Under the pieces are notes generated by a model. The model was not told the origin of the DNA, ran no database searches, and saw only the letters and a list, made by a program, of their open reading frames with translations. This document shows, piece after piece, positions 15,408 to 24,367 of a stretch of DNA of 64,000 bases (within the stretch, counting starts at the first letter, position 1; every line of letters begins with the position of its first letter). The stretch is from Geothermobacter ehrlichii. Lineage in GTDB: Bacteria > Desulfobacterota > Desulfuromonadia > Desulfuromonadales > Geothermobacteraceae. The translations under genes and the position numbers were made by a program. The stretch is taken from the NCBI RefSeq assembly GCF_008124615.1, contig NZ_VNIB01000004.1, positions 124,001-188,000 of the forward strand, written 5' to 3'.

Positions 15408-17555
15408 ATGACCGGAAAACATGCCCGTATCGCCATCGTATTCACCTTTCTGCTGCTGATCGCGGCTTTCTTCGTTTTCGACCTTGGCCGCTACCTGACT
15501 CTCGACTACCTGAAATCGCAGAAAGCGGCGTTCGATGCCTATTACGCCGAACACACCGGACAGACCCTGCTGCTCTACTTCACGCTCTACATCCTGGCCA
15601 CCGCCCTCTCCCTGCCGGGAGCGGCGGTGATGACCCTGGCCGGCGGGGCGCTGTTCGGTTTCTGGACGGCCCTGCTGGTGGTCTCCTTCGCCAGCAGCAT
15701 CGGCGCCACCCTGGCCTTCGTCGTCTCCCGCTTTCTGCTGCGCGACTGGGTCCAGGCCCGGTTCGGCGACAAGCTCGGGGCCATCAACACCGGCATCGAG
15801 CGGGAAGGCGCCCTCTACCTCTTCTCCCTGCGCCTGGTGCCGCTCTTCCCCTTCTTCGTCATCAACCTGGTGATGGGCCTGACCCCGATGAAGGTCCGCA
15901 CCTTCTACTGGGTCAGCCAGGTCGGCATGCTGGCCGGCACCGCGGTCTACGTCAACGCCGGCACCCAGCTCGGCCGGCTCGAATCGGCGGCGGGGATTCT
16001 CTCCCCCGGCATCATCATCTCCTTCGTCATCCTCGGCATCTTCCCTCTTGTCGCCAAAAAAATACTGGAGATTGTCAAGACCCGCAAGGCCATGAAGAAA
16101 TTCCCCAGGCCGGAGGGCTTCGACTACAACCTGGTGGTCCTCGGCGCCGGCTCCGCCGGACTGGTCACCGCCTACATCGCCGCCGCGGTCAAGGCCAAGG
16201 TGGCGCTGATCGAAAGACACAAAATGGGCGGTGACTGTCTGAACACTGGCTGCGTGCCGAGCAAGGCGCTGATCCGCACGGCGAAGATGCTCGGCTACGC
16301 ACGCCGGGCCAAGGAATTCGGACTGAAAAAGATGGAGGTGGAATTCGACTTCGCCGAAGTGATGGAGCGGGTGCAGCGGATCATCGCCGAGATCGAACCC
16401 CACGATTCAGCCGAGCGCTACCGCGAACTCGGCGTCGACTGCATCCTGGGCGAGGCGCGCGTCACCTCCCCCTGGACGGTCGAAGTCGACGGCCGCACCC
16501 TGACCACCCGGGCGATCGTGGTCGCCACAGGCGCCACTCCCTTCGTGCCGCCGATCAAGGGGATCGAACAGGTCGACTACCTGACATCCGACACGATCTG
16601 GGAACTGCGTGAACTGCCGCAAAAACTGGTGGTGCTCGGCGGCGGCCCGATCGGCTGCGAAATGACCCAGGCCTTCACCCGCCTCGGTGCGAAGGTCACC
16701 CTGGTGGAAAAAGGTCCGCAAATCATGGGACGCGAGGATGCCGACGCCGCCGATTTCATTCGCCAGCGCTTCGAGGCCGAGGGGGCCAGGGTGCTGACCG
16801 GGCACCGGGCCCGGGAAGTGCTGGTCGAAGACGGCCGGCAGATCCTGCTCTGCGAGCACCGGGGCGAAGAGGTACAGATCGAGTTCGACCGCCTGCTGGT
16901 CGCCCTCGGCCGCCGTCCCAACGTCACAGGCTTCGGACTGGAGGAACTCGGCGTGCGCCTGAACGACCGGAGAAGCCTCGAAACCGATCCCTTTTTGCGC
17001 ACCAACATCCCCACAATCTTCTGCGCCGGGGACGTCACCGGTCCCTACCAGTTCACCCACACCGCCGGACACCAGGCATGGTACGCCGCGGTCAACGCCC
17101 TGTTCGGCGACTTCAAGAAATTCAAGGTCGACTACCGGGTCATCCCCTGGTGTACCTTCACCGACCCCGAAGTCGCCCGGGTGGGTTTGAACGAAACCGA
17201 GGCCAGGGAGCTGGGGCTGGCCTTCGAGGTGACCCGTTACGGGCTGGATGATCTCGACCGGGCCATCGCCGACTCGGAAGATCATGGATGGGTAAAAGTA
17301 CTGACCCGCAGGGGATCGGACAAGATCCTCGGCGTCACCATCGTCGCCCCCCATGCCGGCGACCTGCTGGCCGAATATGTTCTGGCCATTAAACACGGGC
17401 TGGGGCTGAACAAGATCCTCGGCACCATCCACATCTATCCGACTCTCGCCGAAGCAAACAAGATGGCAGCTGGGCTGTGGAAAAAGGAACACGCCCCCGA
17501 AAGACTGCTGCGCTGGGTCGAGAAATTCCATGCCTGGCGCCGCAACAAAGCATGA
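15408..17555 (+). CDS. TVP38/TMEM64 membrane domain fused to MerA-like FAD disulfide oxidoreductase
   Basis: A 715-residue fusion. Residues 1-235 are a DedA/TVP38-type (SNARE-associated) membrane domain with about five or six helices. The rest is a pyridine nucleotide-disulfide oxidoreductase: FAD site VLGAGSAGLVTAY, redox pair C277 and C282 (GGDCLNTGCVPSKAL), NAD site VLGGGPIGCEM, and the second FAD site TIFCAGDV. The C-terminal interface reads IHIYPTLAEANK, with Tyr where lipoamide dehydrogenases have the His of HPT. It would be a membrane-anchored thiol or metal reductase. Such fusions occur in other proteobacteria. The start is ATG 15408 after GAGGCC; an open frame extends further upstream but lacks a better start. 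Mercury reduction is not implied: the N-terminal metal-binding domain and C-terminal Cys pair of MerA are absent. Confidence 0.88.
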   Translation: MTGKHARIAIVFTFLLLIAAFFVFDLGRYLTLDYLKSQKAAFDAYYAEHTGQTLLLYFTLYILATALSLPGAAVMTLAGGALFGFWTALLVVSFASSIGATLAFVVSRFLLRDWVQARFGDKLGAINTGIEREGALYLFSLRLVPLFPFFVINLVMGLTPMKVRTFYWVSQVGMLAGTAVYVNAGTQLGRLESAAGILSPGIIISFVILGIFPLVAKKILEIVKTRKAMKKFPRPEGFDYNLVVLGAGSAGLVTAYIAAAVKAKVALIERHKMGGDCLNTGCVPSKALIRTAKMLGYARRAKEFGLKKMEVEFDFAEVMERVQRIIAEIEPHDSAERYRELGVDCILGEARVTSPWTVEVDGRTLTTRAIVVATGATPFVPPIKGIEQVDYLTSDTIWELRELPQKLVVLGGGPIGCEMTQAFTRLGAKVTLVEKGPQIMGREDADAADFIRQRFEAEGARVLTGHRAREVLVEDGRQILLCEHRGEEVQIEFDRLLVALGRRPNVTGFGLEELGVRLNDRRSLETDPFLRTNIPTIFCAGDVTGPYQFTHTAGHQAWYAAVNALFGDFKKFKVDYRVIPWCTFTDPEVARVGLNETEARELGLAFEVTRYGLDDLDRAIADSEDHGWVKVLTRRGSDKILGVTIVAPHAGDLLAEYVLAIKHGLGLNKILGTIHIYPTLAEANKMAAGLWKKEHAPERLLRWVEKFHAWRRNKA

Positions 17556-17596
17556 CGAGGCCAACCGAAACGAACCTTTCAGCCAGGGAGACAGCC

Positions 17597-18007
17597 ATGA
17601 GCGAACCACTCACCGGACGCTGCGCCTGCGGCGCCGTCAGCTACACCCTCCGTCGCCGGCCGCGGTCGGTCGTCAACTGCCACTGCTCCATGTGCCGCCG
17701 GCACAACGGTGCGGCCTTCAGCAGCTACGCCGTGATCCCGGAACGGTTTTTCGAGCTGCAGGATGCCCGGGGCGCGCTCGCCGGCTACGGCTATTCCGAG
17801 CGGGTGCACAAGCATTTCTGCCGGCACTGCGGCACGCCGCTGTTCAACACCAACAGCCGCTATCCGCAATTTCGCATGCTCTTTCTCGGCACCCTCGACA
17901 CCCCGCAAACGCTCCGCCCGACCGCCAACATCTTCTGCTCCAGCCAGCTCGACTGGGTTCGCGGTATCGATGCCATCACCAGTTACCCCGAGGTGCTCGG
18001 GGAGTAA
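17597..18007 (+). CDS. GFA/CENP-V family zinc protein
   Basis: A 136-residue protein of the Gfa (glutathione-dependent formaldehyde-activating enzyme-like) family. The zinc ligands are visible: CACG near residue 9, CHCSMC near 31, and CRHCGTPLF near 75. These form the two zinc sites of the fold. Members are small cytosolic proteins, sometimes linked to glutathione-adduct chemistry, but most have no proven activity. GGGAGA precedes the ATG. It starts 41 nt after the flavoprotein reductase and may share its transcript; the 270-nt gap behind it carries an inverted repeat. Confidence 0.85.
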   Translation: MSEPLTGRCACGAVSYTLRRRPRSVVNCHCSMCRRHNGAAFSSYAVIPERFFELQDARGALAGYGYSERVHKHFCRHCGTPLFNTNSRYPQFRMLFLGTLDTPQTLRPTANIFCSSQLDWVRGIDAITSYPEVLGE

Positions 18008-18112
18008 CCAGAGCTCCGCACGGCTTGTTTATCCCGAGCTGGTTGGTGTATAAGTCCGGTTCAACAGTTGCAACCTATTCCGCCGCCAAGACATTCAAAA
18101 GCGAAATTCCTT

Positions 18113-18227
18113 GACGCTGAGGCGGAGAGGGGCAGAGACGGAGAGAAAATCTTTGTTTGAAACCAAAATCCCTATTGGGTTTTTCTCTGCGGCCTCTCCC
18201 TCTCTCGCGTCTCCGCGTTAAAAAAGG
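18113..18227. repeat. Large imperfect inverted repeat of the CGGAGA type
   Basis: The left arm (GAGGCGGAGAGGGGCAGAGA) and the right arm (CTCTCCCTCTCTCGCGTCTC, then CGCGTTAA) are imperfectly complementary around a central AT-rich loop. It fills the gap between the Gfa-like gene and ettA. Related in style to the repeat at 1945-2029; a short piece (CGCGCAGACGCAGAGAGAAAAG) recurs near 39552. Confidence 0.55.
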
Positions 18228-18281
18228 TTTTCTTGTCGTCCCTGGCGTCTTGGCGGCCGCTTTTCAACCAGAGGTTTTTCC

Positions 18282-19958
18282 ATGAGCGAAGACAGCAAAA
18301 AAGTCATCTACACCATGATGCGGGTGAGCAAGTACTACAACAAGCAGCCCGTTCTCAGGGATATCTCCCTCTCCTACTTCTACGGCGCCAAGATCGGCGT
18401 CCTCGGCCTGAACGGCTCGGGCAAATCGACCCTGCTGCGGATCATGGCCGGGATGGACAAGGATTTCAACGGCGAGGCGGTCCTCTCCGAGGGCTACACG
18501 GTCGGCTATCTCGAGCAGGAACCGCAACTGGACGAAACCAAGACCGTGCGCGAAGTGGTGCAGGAAGGCGTCCAGGAAATCGTCGACCTGCTGGCGGAAT
18601 TCGAGCAGATCAACAACGCCTTCGCCGATCCCGACGCCGACATGGACAAGCTGCTCGCGCGACAGGGAGAAGTGCAGGAAAAGCTCGACGCCCTCGACGC
18701 CTGGGACCTCGATTCACGGCTCGACCTGGCCGAAGAAGCCCTGCGCTGCCCGCCGCCCGACACGCCGATCAAGGTTCTCTCCGGCGGGGAACGCCGCCGG
18801 GTGGCGCTCTGCCGCCTGCTGCTGCAAAAGCCCGACATCCTGCTCCTGGATGAGCCGACCAACCACCTCGACGCCGAGACCGTCGCCTGGCTGGAGCAAC
18901 ACCTGCAGCGCTACGAAGGAACGGTCATCGCCGTCACCCATGACCGCTACTTTCTCGACAATGTCGCCGGCTGGATACTTGAGCTGGACCGCGGCCACGG
19001 CATCCCCTGGAAGGGGAACTATTCGAGCTGGCTCGAGCAGAAACAGGAACGCCTGCGCCGGGAAGAAAAGGCCGAAAGCGCCCGCCAGAAGACCCTGCAG
19101 CGCGAGCTGGAATGGATCCGCATGTCGCCCAGGGGCCGCCACGCCAAAAGCCAGGCCCGCATCAACGCCTACGAAAAACTGCTCGGCCAGGAAGCGGTTC
19201 AGCGTGAAAAAGATCTCGAACTCTTCATCCCGCCGGGGCCTCGCCTGGGCAGCCTGGTCATCGAGGCGGAAAACGTGCGGAAAAGCTTCGGCGACAAGCT
19301 TCTCATCGACAACATGAGTTTCCGCCTGCCGCCCGGCGGCATCGTCGGGGTCATCGGCCCCAACGGGGCCGGCAAGACCACCCTGTTCCGGATGATCACC
19401 GGCCAGGAGCAGCCCGATTCCGGCACCATCCGGATCGGCGAAACGGTCAAGCTCGCCTACGTCGACCAGTCCCGGGAGACCCTCGATCCGAACAAGACCA
19501 TCTGGGAGGAAATCAGCGGCGGGCAGGAACAGATCGATCTCGGCGGCCGGCTGATCAACTCGCGCGGCTATGTCGCCCGTTTCAACTTCTCCGGCTCGGA
19601 CCAGCAGAAAAAGGTCGGCTCCCTCTCCGGCGGCGAACGCAACCGGGTTCATCTGGCCAAGATGCTGCACTCGAGGGCCAACGTGCTGCTGCTGGACGAG
19701 CCGACCAACGACCTCGACGTCAACACCCTGCGGGCCCTGGAAGAAGCCCTGGAGAACTTCGGCGGCTGCGCCGTGGTCATCAGCCACGACCGCTGGTTTC
19801 TCGACCGCATCGCCACCCACATCCTCGCCTTTGAGGGCGATTCACAGGTGGTCTGGTTCGAGGGCAACTATTCCGAATACGAGGAAGATTACCGCAAGCG
19901 CCACGGCCGGGACGCCGATCAGCCACACCGCATCCGCTACCGGAACCTGACCCGCTGA
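18282..19958 (+). CDS. ettA: Energy-dependent translational throttle protein EttA (ABC-F)
   Basis: A 558-residue ABC-F ATPase; EttA is about 555 residues. The N-terminus YTMMRVSKYYNKQPVLRDIS is EttA-specific. There are two ATPase domains: Walker A GLNGSGKST at residues 42-50 and GPNGAGKTT near 362, signatures LSGGERRRVALCRL and LSGGERNRVHLAKML, and two LLLDEPTN Walker B motifs. The arm and linker between them are present and no membrane domain exists. It binds the ribosomal E site and gates elongation according to ADP/ATP ratio. Its TGA overlaps the ATG of a methyltransferase (TGATG), so the two are coupled. Confidence 0.96.
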   Translation: MSEDSKKVIYTMMRVSKYYNKQPVLRDISLSYFYGAKIGVLGLNGSGKSTLLRIMAGMDKDFNGEAVLSEGYTVGYLEQEPQLDETKTVREVVQEGVQEIVDLLAEFEQINNAFADPDADMDKLLARQGEVQEKLDALDAWDLDSRLDLAEEALRCPPPDTPIKVLSGGERRRVALCRLLLQKPDILLLDEPTNHLDAETVAWLEQHLQRYEGTVIAVTHDRYFLDNVAGWILELDRGHGIPWKGNYSSWLEQKQERLRREEKAESARQKTLQRELEWIRMSPRGRHAKSQARINAYEKLLGQEAVQREKDLELFIPPGPRLGSLVIEAENVRKSFGDKLLIDNMSFRLPPGGIVGVIGPNGAGKTTLFRMITGQEQPDSGTIRIGETVKLAYVDQSRETLDPNKTIWEEISGGQEQIDLGGRLINSRGYVARFNFSGSDQQKKVGSLSGGERNRVHLAKMLHSRANVLLLDEPTNDLDVNTLRALEEALENFGGCAVVISHDRWFLDRIATHILAFEGDSQVVWFEGNYSEYEEDYRKRHGRDADQPHRIRYRNLTR

Positions 19959-20677
19959 TGTGCACCCGGCCCGGAAGACTGCAAAACAGTTACCGGCGCC
20001 TGTTCGCCGCCGTCTACGATCGGGCCATGGCCAGCGCCGAACGCCGCTGCCTCGGCGCCTGGCGCCGGGAACTGCTCGAACAGGCGCAGGGCGCGGTGCT
20101 GGAAATCGGCAGCGGCACCGGAAGCAACCTGCCCCACTATCCGCCGGGGCTGACCCGGCTGGTGCTCGGCGAACCCGATCCCTTCATGTGCCAGCAGCTG
20201 CAGAAAAAGCTGACGGCTGCCCCGCTGCCGGCGGTCATCTGCACTCACGGCGCCGAACAGCTCCCCTTCCCCGCCGCCAGCTTCGACACCGTCGTCTCGA
20301 CCCTGGTGCTCTGCTCGGTCGACAGCCCGCAGGCCGCCTTGGAGGAGATCCGCCGGGTGCTGCGCCCCGGAGGCTGCCTGCTCTTTCTGGAGCACGTCCT
20401 CTCCGACCAGCCCGCCACCCGCCGCTGGCAACGGTTCTGGGAACCGCTCTGGAAACAGGTCGCCTGCAACTGCCACCTGACCCGTGACACCGCCGCGACC
20501 ATCCGTTCCGGCGGCTTTGTTCTCGAACAGCTCGACGAACTGCAGATCGCCGGAGCCCCGGCCATCCTCCGCCGCGTCCTGCGGGGGATGGCGGTCAAGT
20601 GTGGCTGGAAAATTCTATCCCCAGACACATTACTTCGAGGTGAGGTTACAAAACACGGGAATTTTACTTGTATTTAA
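19958..20677 (+). CDS. Class I SAM-dependent methyltransferase (METTL7/UbiE-like)
   Basis: A 239-residue protein with the SAM-binding motif VLEIGSGTGSNLPHY (about residues 47-61), motif II/III region FDTVVSTLVLCSV, and the post-motif RRVLRPGGCLLFLEHV. The fold matches UbiE/METTL7-type methyltransferases acting on small molecules or lipids. The start overlaps the ettA stop by one base. The last ten or so codons (TKHGNFTCI) run into the AT-rich glycan island and overlap the end of the convergent gene at 20664, so the original C-terminus may have been replaced at the island boundary. Substrate unknown. Confidence 0.85.
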   Translation: MCTRPGRLQNSYRRLFAAVYDRAMASAERRCLGAWRRELLEQAQGAVLEIGSGTGSNLPHYPPGLTRLVLGEPDPFMCQQLQKKLTAAPLPAVICTHGAEQLPFPAASFDTVVSTLVLCSVDSPQAALEEIRRVLRPGGCLLFLEHVLSDQPATRRWQRFWEPLWKQVACNCHLTRDTAATIRSGGFVLEQLDELQIAGAPAILRRVLRGMAVKCGWKILSPDTLLRGEVTKHGNFTCI

Positions 20678-22031
20678 AAACACTTAGATGGTTCAACTTC
20701 AGAAATTGGACCTTTTCCTGACAAAGACTCTTGTCAGGGCAAACCCACCTTGGAGCCGCAGAAAAGTCTCCCGACAAGATAATGGCCGCCATTTTTTCCT
20801 GCGACTTTTTCACTATTTTCATTCTCTGCAAACTGTTCACCATCACGATCAACTGAATCACAAAAATTCCAGAAACAAAAAAGAAGGCGATTCGCCTCAG
20901 TAACATGAAGGACGATTTGTCCTGCAGATAAATTGCCGTGACAATCAGCAGACCAACTGTCAACATCTGGATGTCGAAAACATATCTTGGCGAAGCACCA
21001 TTAGTTATTGGAAATCCTTTGCCAAATCGTCCTACCAGAATCTCAAACACAAACATGAAAGAGTAAATTACAAATATCAGAGGAACAACTGTTTTTTCAT
21101 ACAGCCTATACCTGAAAAACAGATAAAGAATGAATATAGTAGTAAACACCAAAAAAGCACCAACCAACGCCATTATGTCTTCAGATATTCCTCGCTTCAA
21201 CATCCAGGAGGTTGGCATAACGGCTGCAGACAATGAAATCAAAACATATTTAACCGAATCAAAGGGATGACCAAGAACGAACATGATACTGCTATCGGCG
21301 GAAACCTTTTTGCCCGTCTTGAGCAAGCTCCAATAGCCAAGCTGTACCAGTGCAAGTCCGAAAATGAAAAATACGATTCTCCTCCAGTGAACTGCCGGCT
21401 TGCGGGCCATGATCCAAAAAAACAGGGTCAACACCAAAGCAACCAAGGCGGCCAGGGAACGTGCCCCGTGAAACAGCAGGCTACAGCCTGCGTAGCCGAA
21501 CAAGGCGGCAGTCATCCAGCGATAGGAGAGATTTTCCTTCAGCGCCCTGTCGAACAAGCAGCAGTAGAAAACCATCAGAAAGGTACCTACGAAACCACCG
21601 AACGAAAGCAGGCTGTAGGTAAAATTGGCAACCTGGTTGAAACTGAACCAAGTCAAGCACAGGGTAACGTAGCAAAGGGAATTGAACTGATCCTCTTGAC
21701 TGCCGAAAACCGTAGCCCGGATCAAAAGCAGGGAAAGCAGGTGGACGACAATGCCCAACAAAAGTTCCAGTTTCAGATTCAGATGGAACAATATTGCGTT
21801 GAGAATGAAGAGGATCTTGTAGCCTGGCTTGACATGATGCGAATGCGACATGAAAAGGTCGTTCCACGACAGGCTGCCGTCCATGAATCTTTCGATCAGA
21901 AACAAGAACCGCCACTGGTCGGCCCGGACGACATCCTTATTCACGTATAAGGCATACGCAAAAACGATCAGAAAACAAACATAGGGGGCTCCTCGCAAGG
22001 CAATGGATTTACTTGTCTTGATAAAATTCAT
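20664..22031 (-). CDS. Polytopic membrane protein, probable GT-C-type glycan transferase
   Basis: A 455-residue protein with about ten to twelve hydrophobic helices. Near the N-terminus the sequence RADQWRFLFLIERFMDGSLSW and the HSHHVKPGY loop form a hydrophilic periplasmic loop after the first helix, as in GT-C transferases that use polyprenyl-phosphate sugars. The start at 22031 (GAGG upstream) overlaps the aminotransferase stop by 23 nt. It is the last gene of the AT-richer glycan operon. The family was not recognised by name; the GT-C assignment rests on topology and on neighbouring polyprenyl-sugar genes. An O-antigen ligase- or GtrC-like role is also possible. Confidence 0.7.
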   Translation of the reverse strand: MNFIKTSKSIALRGAPYVCFLIVFAYALYVNKDVVRADQWRFLFLIERFMDGSLSWNDLFMSHSHHVKPGYKILFILNAILFHLNLKLELLLGIVVHLLSLLLIRATVFGSQEDQFNSLCYVTLCLTWFSFNQVANFTYSLLSFGGFVGTFLMVFYCCLFDRALKENLSYRWMTAALFGYAGCSLLFHGARSLAALVALVLTLFFWIMARKPAVHWRRIVFFIFGLALVQLGYWSLLKTGKKVSADSSIMFVLGHPFDSVKYVLISLSAAVMPTSWMLKRGISEDIMALVGAFLVFTTIFILYLFFRYRLYEKTVVPLIFVIYSFMFVFEILVGRFGKGFPITNGASPRYVFDIQMLTVGLLIVTAIYLQDKSSFMLLRRIAFFFVSGIFVIQLIVMVNSLQRMKIVKKSQEKMAAIILSGDFSAAPRWVCPDKSLCQEKVQFLKLNHLSVFKYK

Positions 22032-23145
22032 AAACAGCCTCGACGCATCGATCCTGCTCTTCATCGGTCATTTCGTAGTAAAGGGGCAAACGCAGCAAGG
22101 ATCCTGCCGCCCTGAGCGTTTCCTTCATCGTCCCATGGACTCTGCACACCTGCTTACCAAAAGGGGAATCATGCAGGGGAACATAATGAAACACGCCGCC
22201 GATGCCTCTCTGTTTCAAAAAGGCGAGCAGAGCGTCCCGATCCTCTAAAGAACGGCACAGCAGGTAGAAGATATGTCCGCTGGAAGACTCCAGGGTCTCC
22301 CTGGCGGGGAGTTGACACATGCCCCGGCACTCCAGATCCTCCAGCTTCTCCCGATAGGAAATGAGCAGCTCTTTCCGGCGCGTCACGATCTCTTCGGCGT
22401 GCTCGAGCTGGGCGTAGAGAAATGCCGCAATGATGTCGCTCGGCAGAAAAGATGAGCCGACATCGACCCAAGTGTACTTGTCAACCTCCCCACGGAAGAA
22501 CTTGCTGCGATTGGTCCCCTTCTCCCGGATGATCTCGGCCCGTTCGATGAATTGCTCGTTGTTGACGAACAGTGCCCCACCCTCGCCGCTGATAATGTTC
22601 TTGGTCTCGTGGAAACTCACGCAGCCGAAATCCCCACGGGCACCGGCGAACCCAGTCTCATCCTTCGAAAGCAGAGCTTGGGCTGCATCCTCGATCACGA
22701 ACAGACCCTTGTCTCGGGCGACCTCGAGAATGGTGTCCATATCGCAGGGGACACCTGCGTAATGGACCGGTACAACGGCCCGGGTTTTTTCCGTAACCGC
22801 GGAGGCAAGCAGCTTCTCGTCGATATTCAGGGTGTCTGGGCGGATATCAACAAAAACAGGGGTCGCCCCACGTAGCACGAAAGCGTTGGCGGTCGAGACA
22901 AAGGTAAAGGAAGGCATGATGACTTCATCGCCCGGCCGTATATCACACAGCAACGCGGCCATTTCAAGCGCGGCCGTACAGGAATGAGTCAGCAACGCCT
23001 TCTTGCAGCCAAGAGTCTCCTCAAACCACCGCTGGCATTTCCTGGTAAATTCGCCATCGCCTGAAATATGTGAATATTTCATGACGGCCTGACTGATGTA
23101 GTAAAGCTCCTTGCCCGCAATAAAGGGCCTGTTGAACTTGATCAC
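22009..23145 (-). CDS. wecE: dTDP-4-amino-4,6-dideoxygalactose transaminase (WecE/RffA-like)
   Basis: A 378-residue PLP-dependent sugar aminotransferase of the DegT/DnrJ/EryC1 fold. It matches WecE throughout: FNRPFIAGKELYYI, LTHSCTAALEMAALL, MPSFTFVSTANAFVLRG, VIEDAAQ and the PLP lysine motif FHETKNIISGEGGA. WecE converts dTDP-4-keto-6-deoxyglucose to dTDP-4-amino-4,6-dideoxygalactose (fucosamine), using glutamate. In the same operon lies a left-handed helix acyltransferase that could N-acetylate this sugar. The cluster lacks rmlA/rmlB, so the dTDP-sugar precursor must come from elsewhere. Confidence 0.9.
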   Translation of the reverse strand: MIKFNRPFIAGKELYYISQAVMKYSHISGDGEFTRKCQRWFEETLGCKKALLTHSCTAALEMAALLCDIRPGDEVIMPSFTFVSTANAFVLRGATPVFVDIRPDTLNIDEKLLASAVTEKTRAVVPVHYAGVPCDMDTILEVARDKGLFVIEDAAQALLSKDETGFAGARGDFGCVSFHETKNIISGEGGALFVNNEQFIERAEIIREKGTNRSKFFRGEVDKYTWVDVGSSFLPSDIIAAFLYAQLEHAEEIVTRRKELLISYREKLEDLECRGMCQLPARETLESSSGHIFYLLCRSLEDRDALLAFLKQRGIGGVFHYVPLHDSPFGKQVCRVHGTMKETLRAAGSLLRLPLYYEMTDEEQDRCVEAVYEFYQDK

Positions 23146-23155
23146 TCGGCCTCCC

Positions 23156-23470
23156 TCAGAAAAAGAGATAGACAGCCATCCCCAAGATGATTATGCCGAT
23201 TGCACATACCTTCTGGAACTGTATTGTTTCATTGAGTCCGAACTTCGACAGCAGTACGATTATGACCTGGGTTACCGCCGTGCTCATGTAGACGATATTG
23301 AGATCGATCGCCCTGAGAGCATAATAGGAGAACAAGGGAACGTTGACAAAAATCAGCAGAGTCAAAAAGAGATATTTTTTCTCTCTCTTGACGAAATAGA
23401 CCTTGTAAAAAAACTGCGCAAATGCCGTCCCCAGCAAGGCGGCAAGCAGAGAAAGCCAGTACAGCACCAT
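23156..23470 (-). CDS. Small EamA/SMR-like membrane protein (ArnE/ArnF type), subunit 2
   Basis: A 104-residue protein of four transmembrane helices with the usual small-multidrug-resistance layout. Its size and the closing AIGIIILGMAVYLFF resemble ArnE/ArnF, the two-subunit flippase for undecaprenyl-phosphate aminoarabinose. Its ATG overlaps the acyltransferase stop by one base, and wecE follows after 10 nt. A second protein of the same kind lies at 23981-24367, so the two may form a heterodimer that flips a polyprenyl-linked sugar. Assignment to flipping is by context. Confidence 0.75.
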   Translation of the reverse strand: MVLYWLSLLAALLGTAFAQFFYKVYFVKREKKYLFLTLLIFVNVPLFSYYALRAIDLNIVYMSTAVTQVIIVLLSKFGLNETIQFQKVCAIGIIILGMAVYLFF

Positions 23471-24012
23471 CAGTTGTTCCTGCTCTTCACAAAACGCGCC
23501 GGAACTCCGGCGACAATAGCATTTTCGGGAACATCTTTGGTCACCACACTGCCGGCACCAATAACAGCTCCATTACCAATGGTTACACCCGGCAGAATAA
23601 TTGACGCAGCACCAATCCAGACATTGTCACCGACAATGATTTCGTCACCAGTGTGGACAAAATTATCATCCGAATAGTCATGACCGGCAGCATGAAATTT
23701 TACATTAGGAGCTATTCTGACATTTGATCCTATAATGATTCTTTTTTTGTTCAGACCATCACTGTAAAACTCGACTCCACGATTGACACTTACATTGTCA
23801 CCGAAATGAACAAGCCATGGGAACTTCATGTAGACGCGGTAGTCAAAGTAGACATTCTTTCCACATTTTCCCGCAGCAAGGCGCAGAACAGGATTTCGAA
23901 TGAACCCTGGCACGACCTCAAGCACAACATGAAAAAGATTAATAAAATAGACGTAAAGGTTGTTGATTATCAACTTCAGTCTATTGTTTTTCAGCAGAGC
24001 CTGCCTCAACAT
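23470..24012 (-). CDS. Left-handed beta-helix (hexapeptide) acyltransferase
   Basis: A 180-residue protein with hexapeptide repeats, for example [64 protein letters not shown], of the CysE/LacA/WbbJ type. The catalytic His lies in AAGHDYS. An N-terminal amphipathic stretch of about 40 residues may touch the membrane. ATG 24012 is chosen because GGGAGG lies nine bases before it; TTG 24021 is an alternative. It sits between the two SMR-like genes and near wecE, so N- or O-acetylation of the amino sugar is likely. Confidence 0.88.
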   Translation of the reverse strand: MLRQALLKNNRLKLIINNLYVYFINLFHVVLEVVPGFIRNPVLRLAAGKCGKNVYFDYRVYMKFPWLVHFGDNVSVNRGVEFYSDGLNKKRIIIGSNVRIAPNVKFHAAGHDYSDDNFVHTGDEIIVGDNVWIGAASIILPGVTIGNGAVIGAGSVVTKDVPENAIVAGVPARFVKSRNN

Positions 24013-24367
24013 CGGACTCAACCTCCCTGATCCAGGCTATCCAGAACACCCCGATGGTAACAATCGCTCCGCCCAGGATTTGTCCTGAACGGATCTCCTC
24101 GCCGTAAAAGTAGGAAACAATTAAAATCATTGGAAAAAACAGGCTGCTGAGAGGATAGGTCTTACTCAGAGGATACTTTTTGTGCGCCAATCCCCAGACC
24201 AGAAACCGAAGGATGTTGACTGCCGCGACCAAAACCACACCACCAATCAGCAGCCACAGACTAAGATCGGGCCTCGACGCCATCGTCTTCAACAACACGG
24301 CTCCAATGATATTGAGAAGGATGGCAAAAAATACGACCAAGAGAGGACCGAACCGTTCCATCGTCAC
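23981..24367 (-). CDS. Small EamA/SMR-like membrane protein (ArnE/ArnF type), subunit 1
   Basis: A 128-residue, four-helix membrane protein ([44 protein letters not shown] and two more) with a charged C-terminal tail. The start GTG 24367 overlaps the sulfotransferase stop (GTGA); ATG 24361 is an alternative. Its 3' end overlaps the acyltransferase by 32 nt. Together with 23156-23470 it resembles the ArnE/ArnF pair, here unusually separated by an acyltransferase gene. The slightly longer tail distinguishes it from its partner. Confidence 0.75.
   Translation of the reverse strand: MTMERFGPLLVVFFAILLNIIGAVLLKTMASRPDLSLWLLIGGVVLVAAVNILRFLVWGLAHKKYPLSKTYPLSSLFFPMILIVSYFYGEEIRSGQILGGAIVTIGVFWIAWIREVESDVEAGSAEKQ

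Noticed and set aside
16233-16254. Flavoprotein as a true mercuric reductase (merA)
   Set aside because: The N-terminal metal-binding domain and the C-terminal vicinal Cys pair of MerA are absent, and no mer regulator or transporter is nearby.
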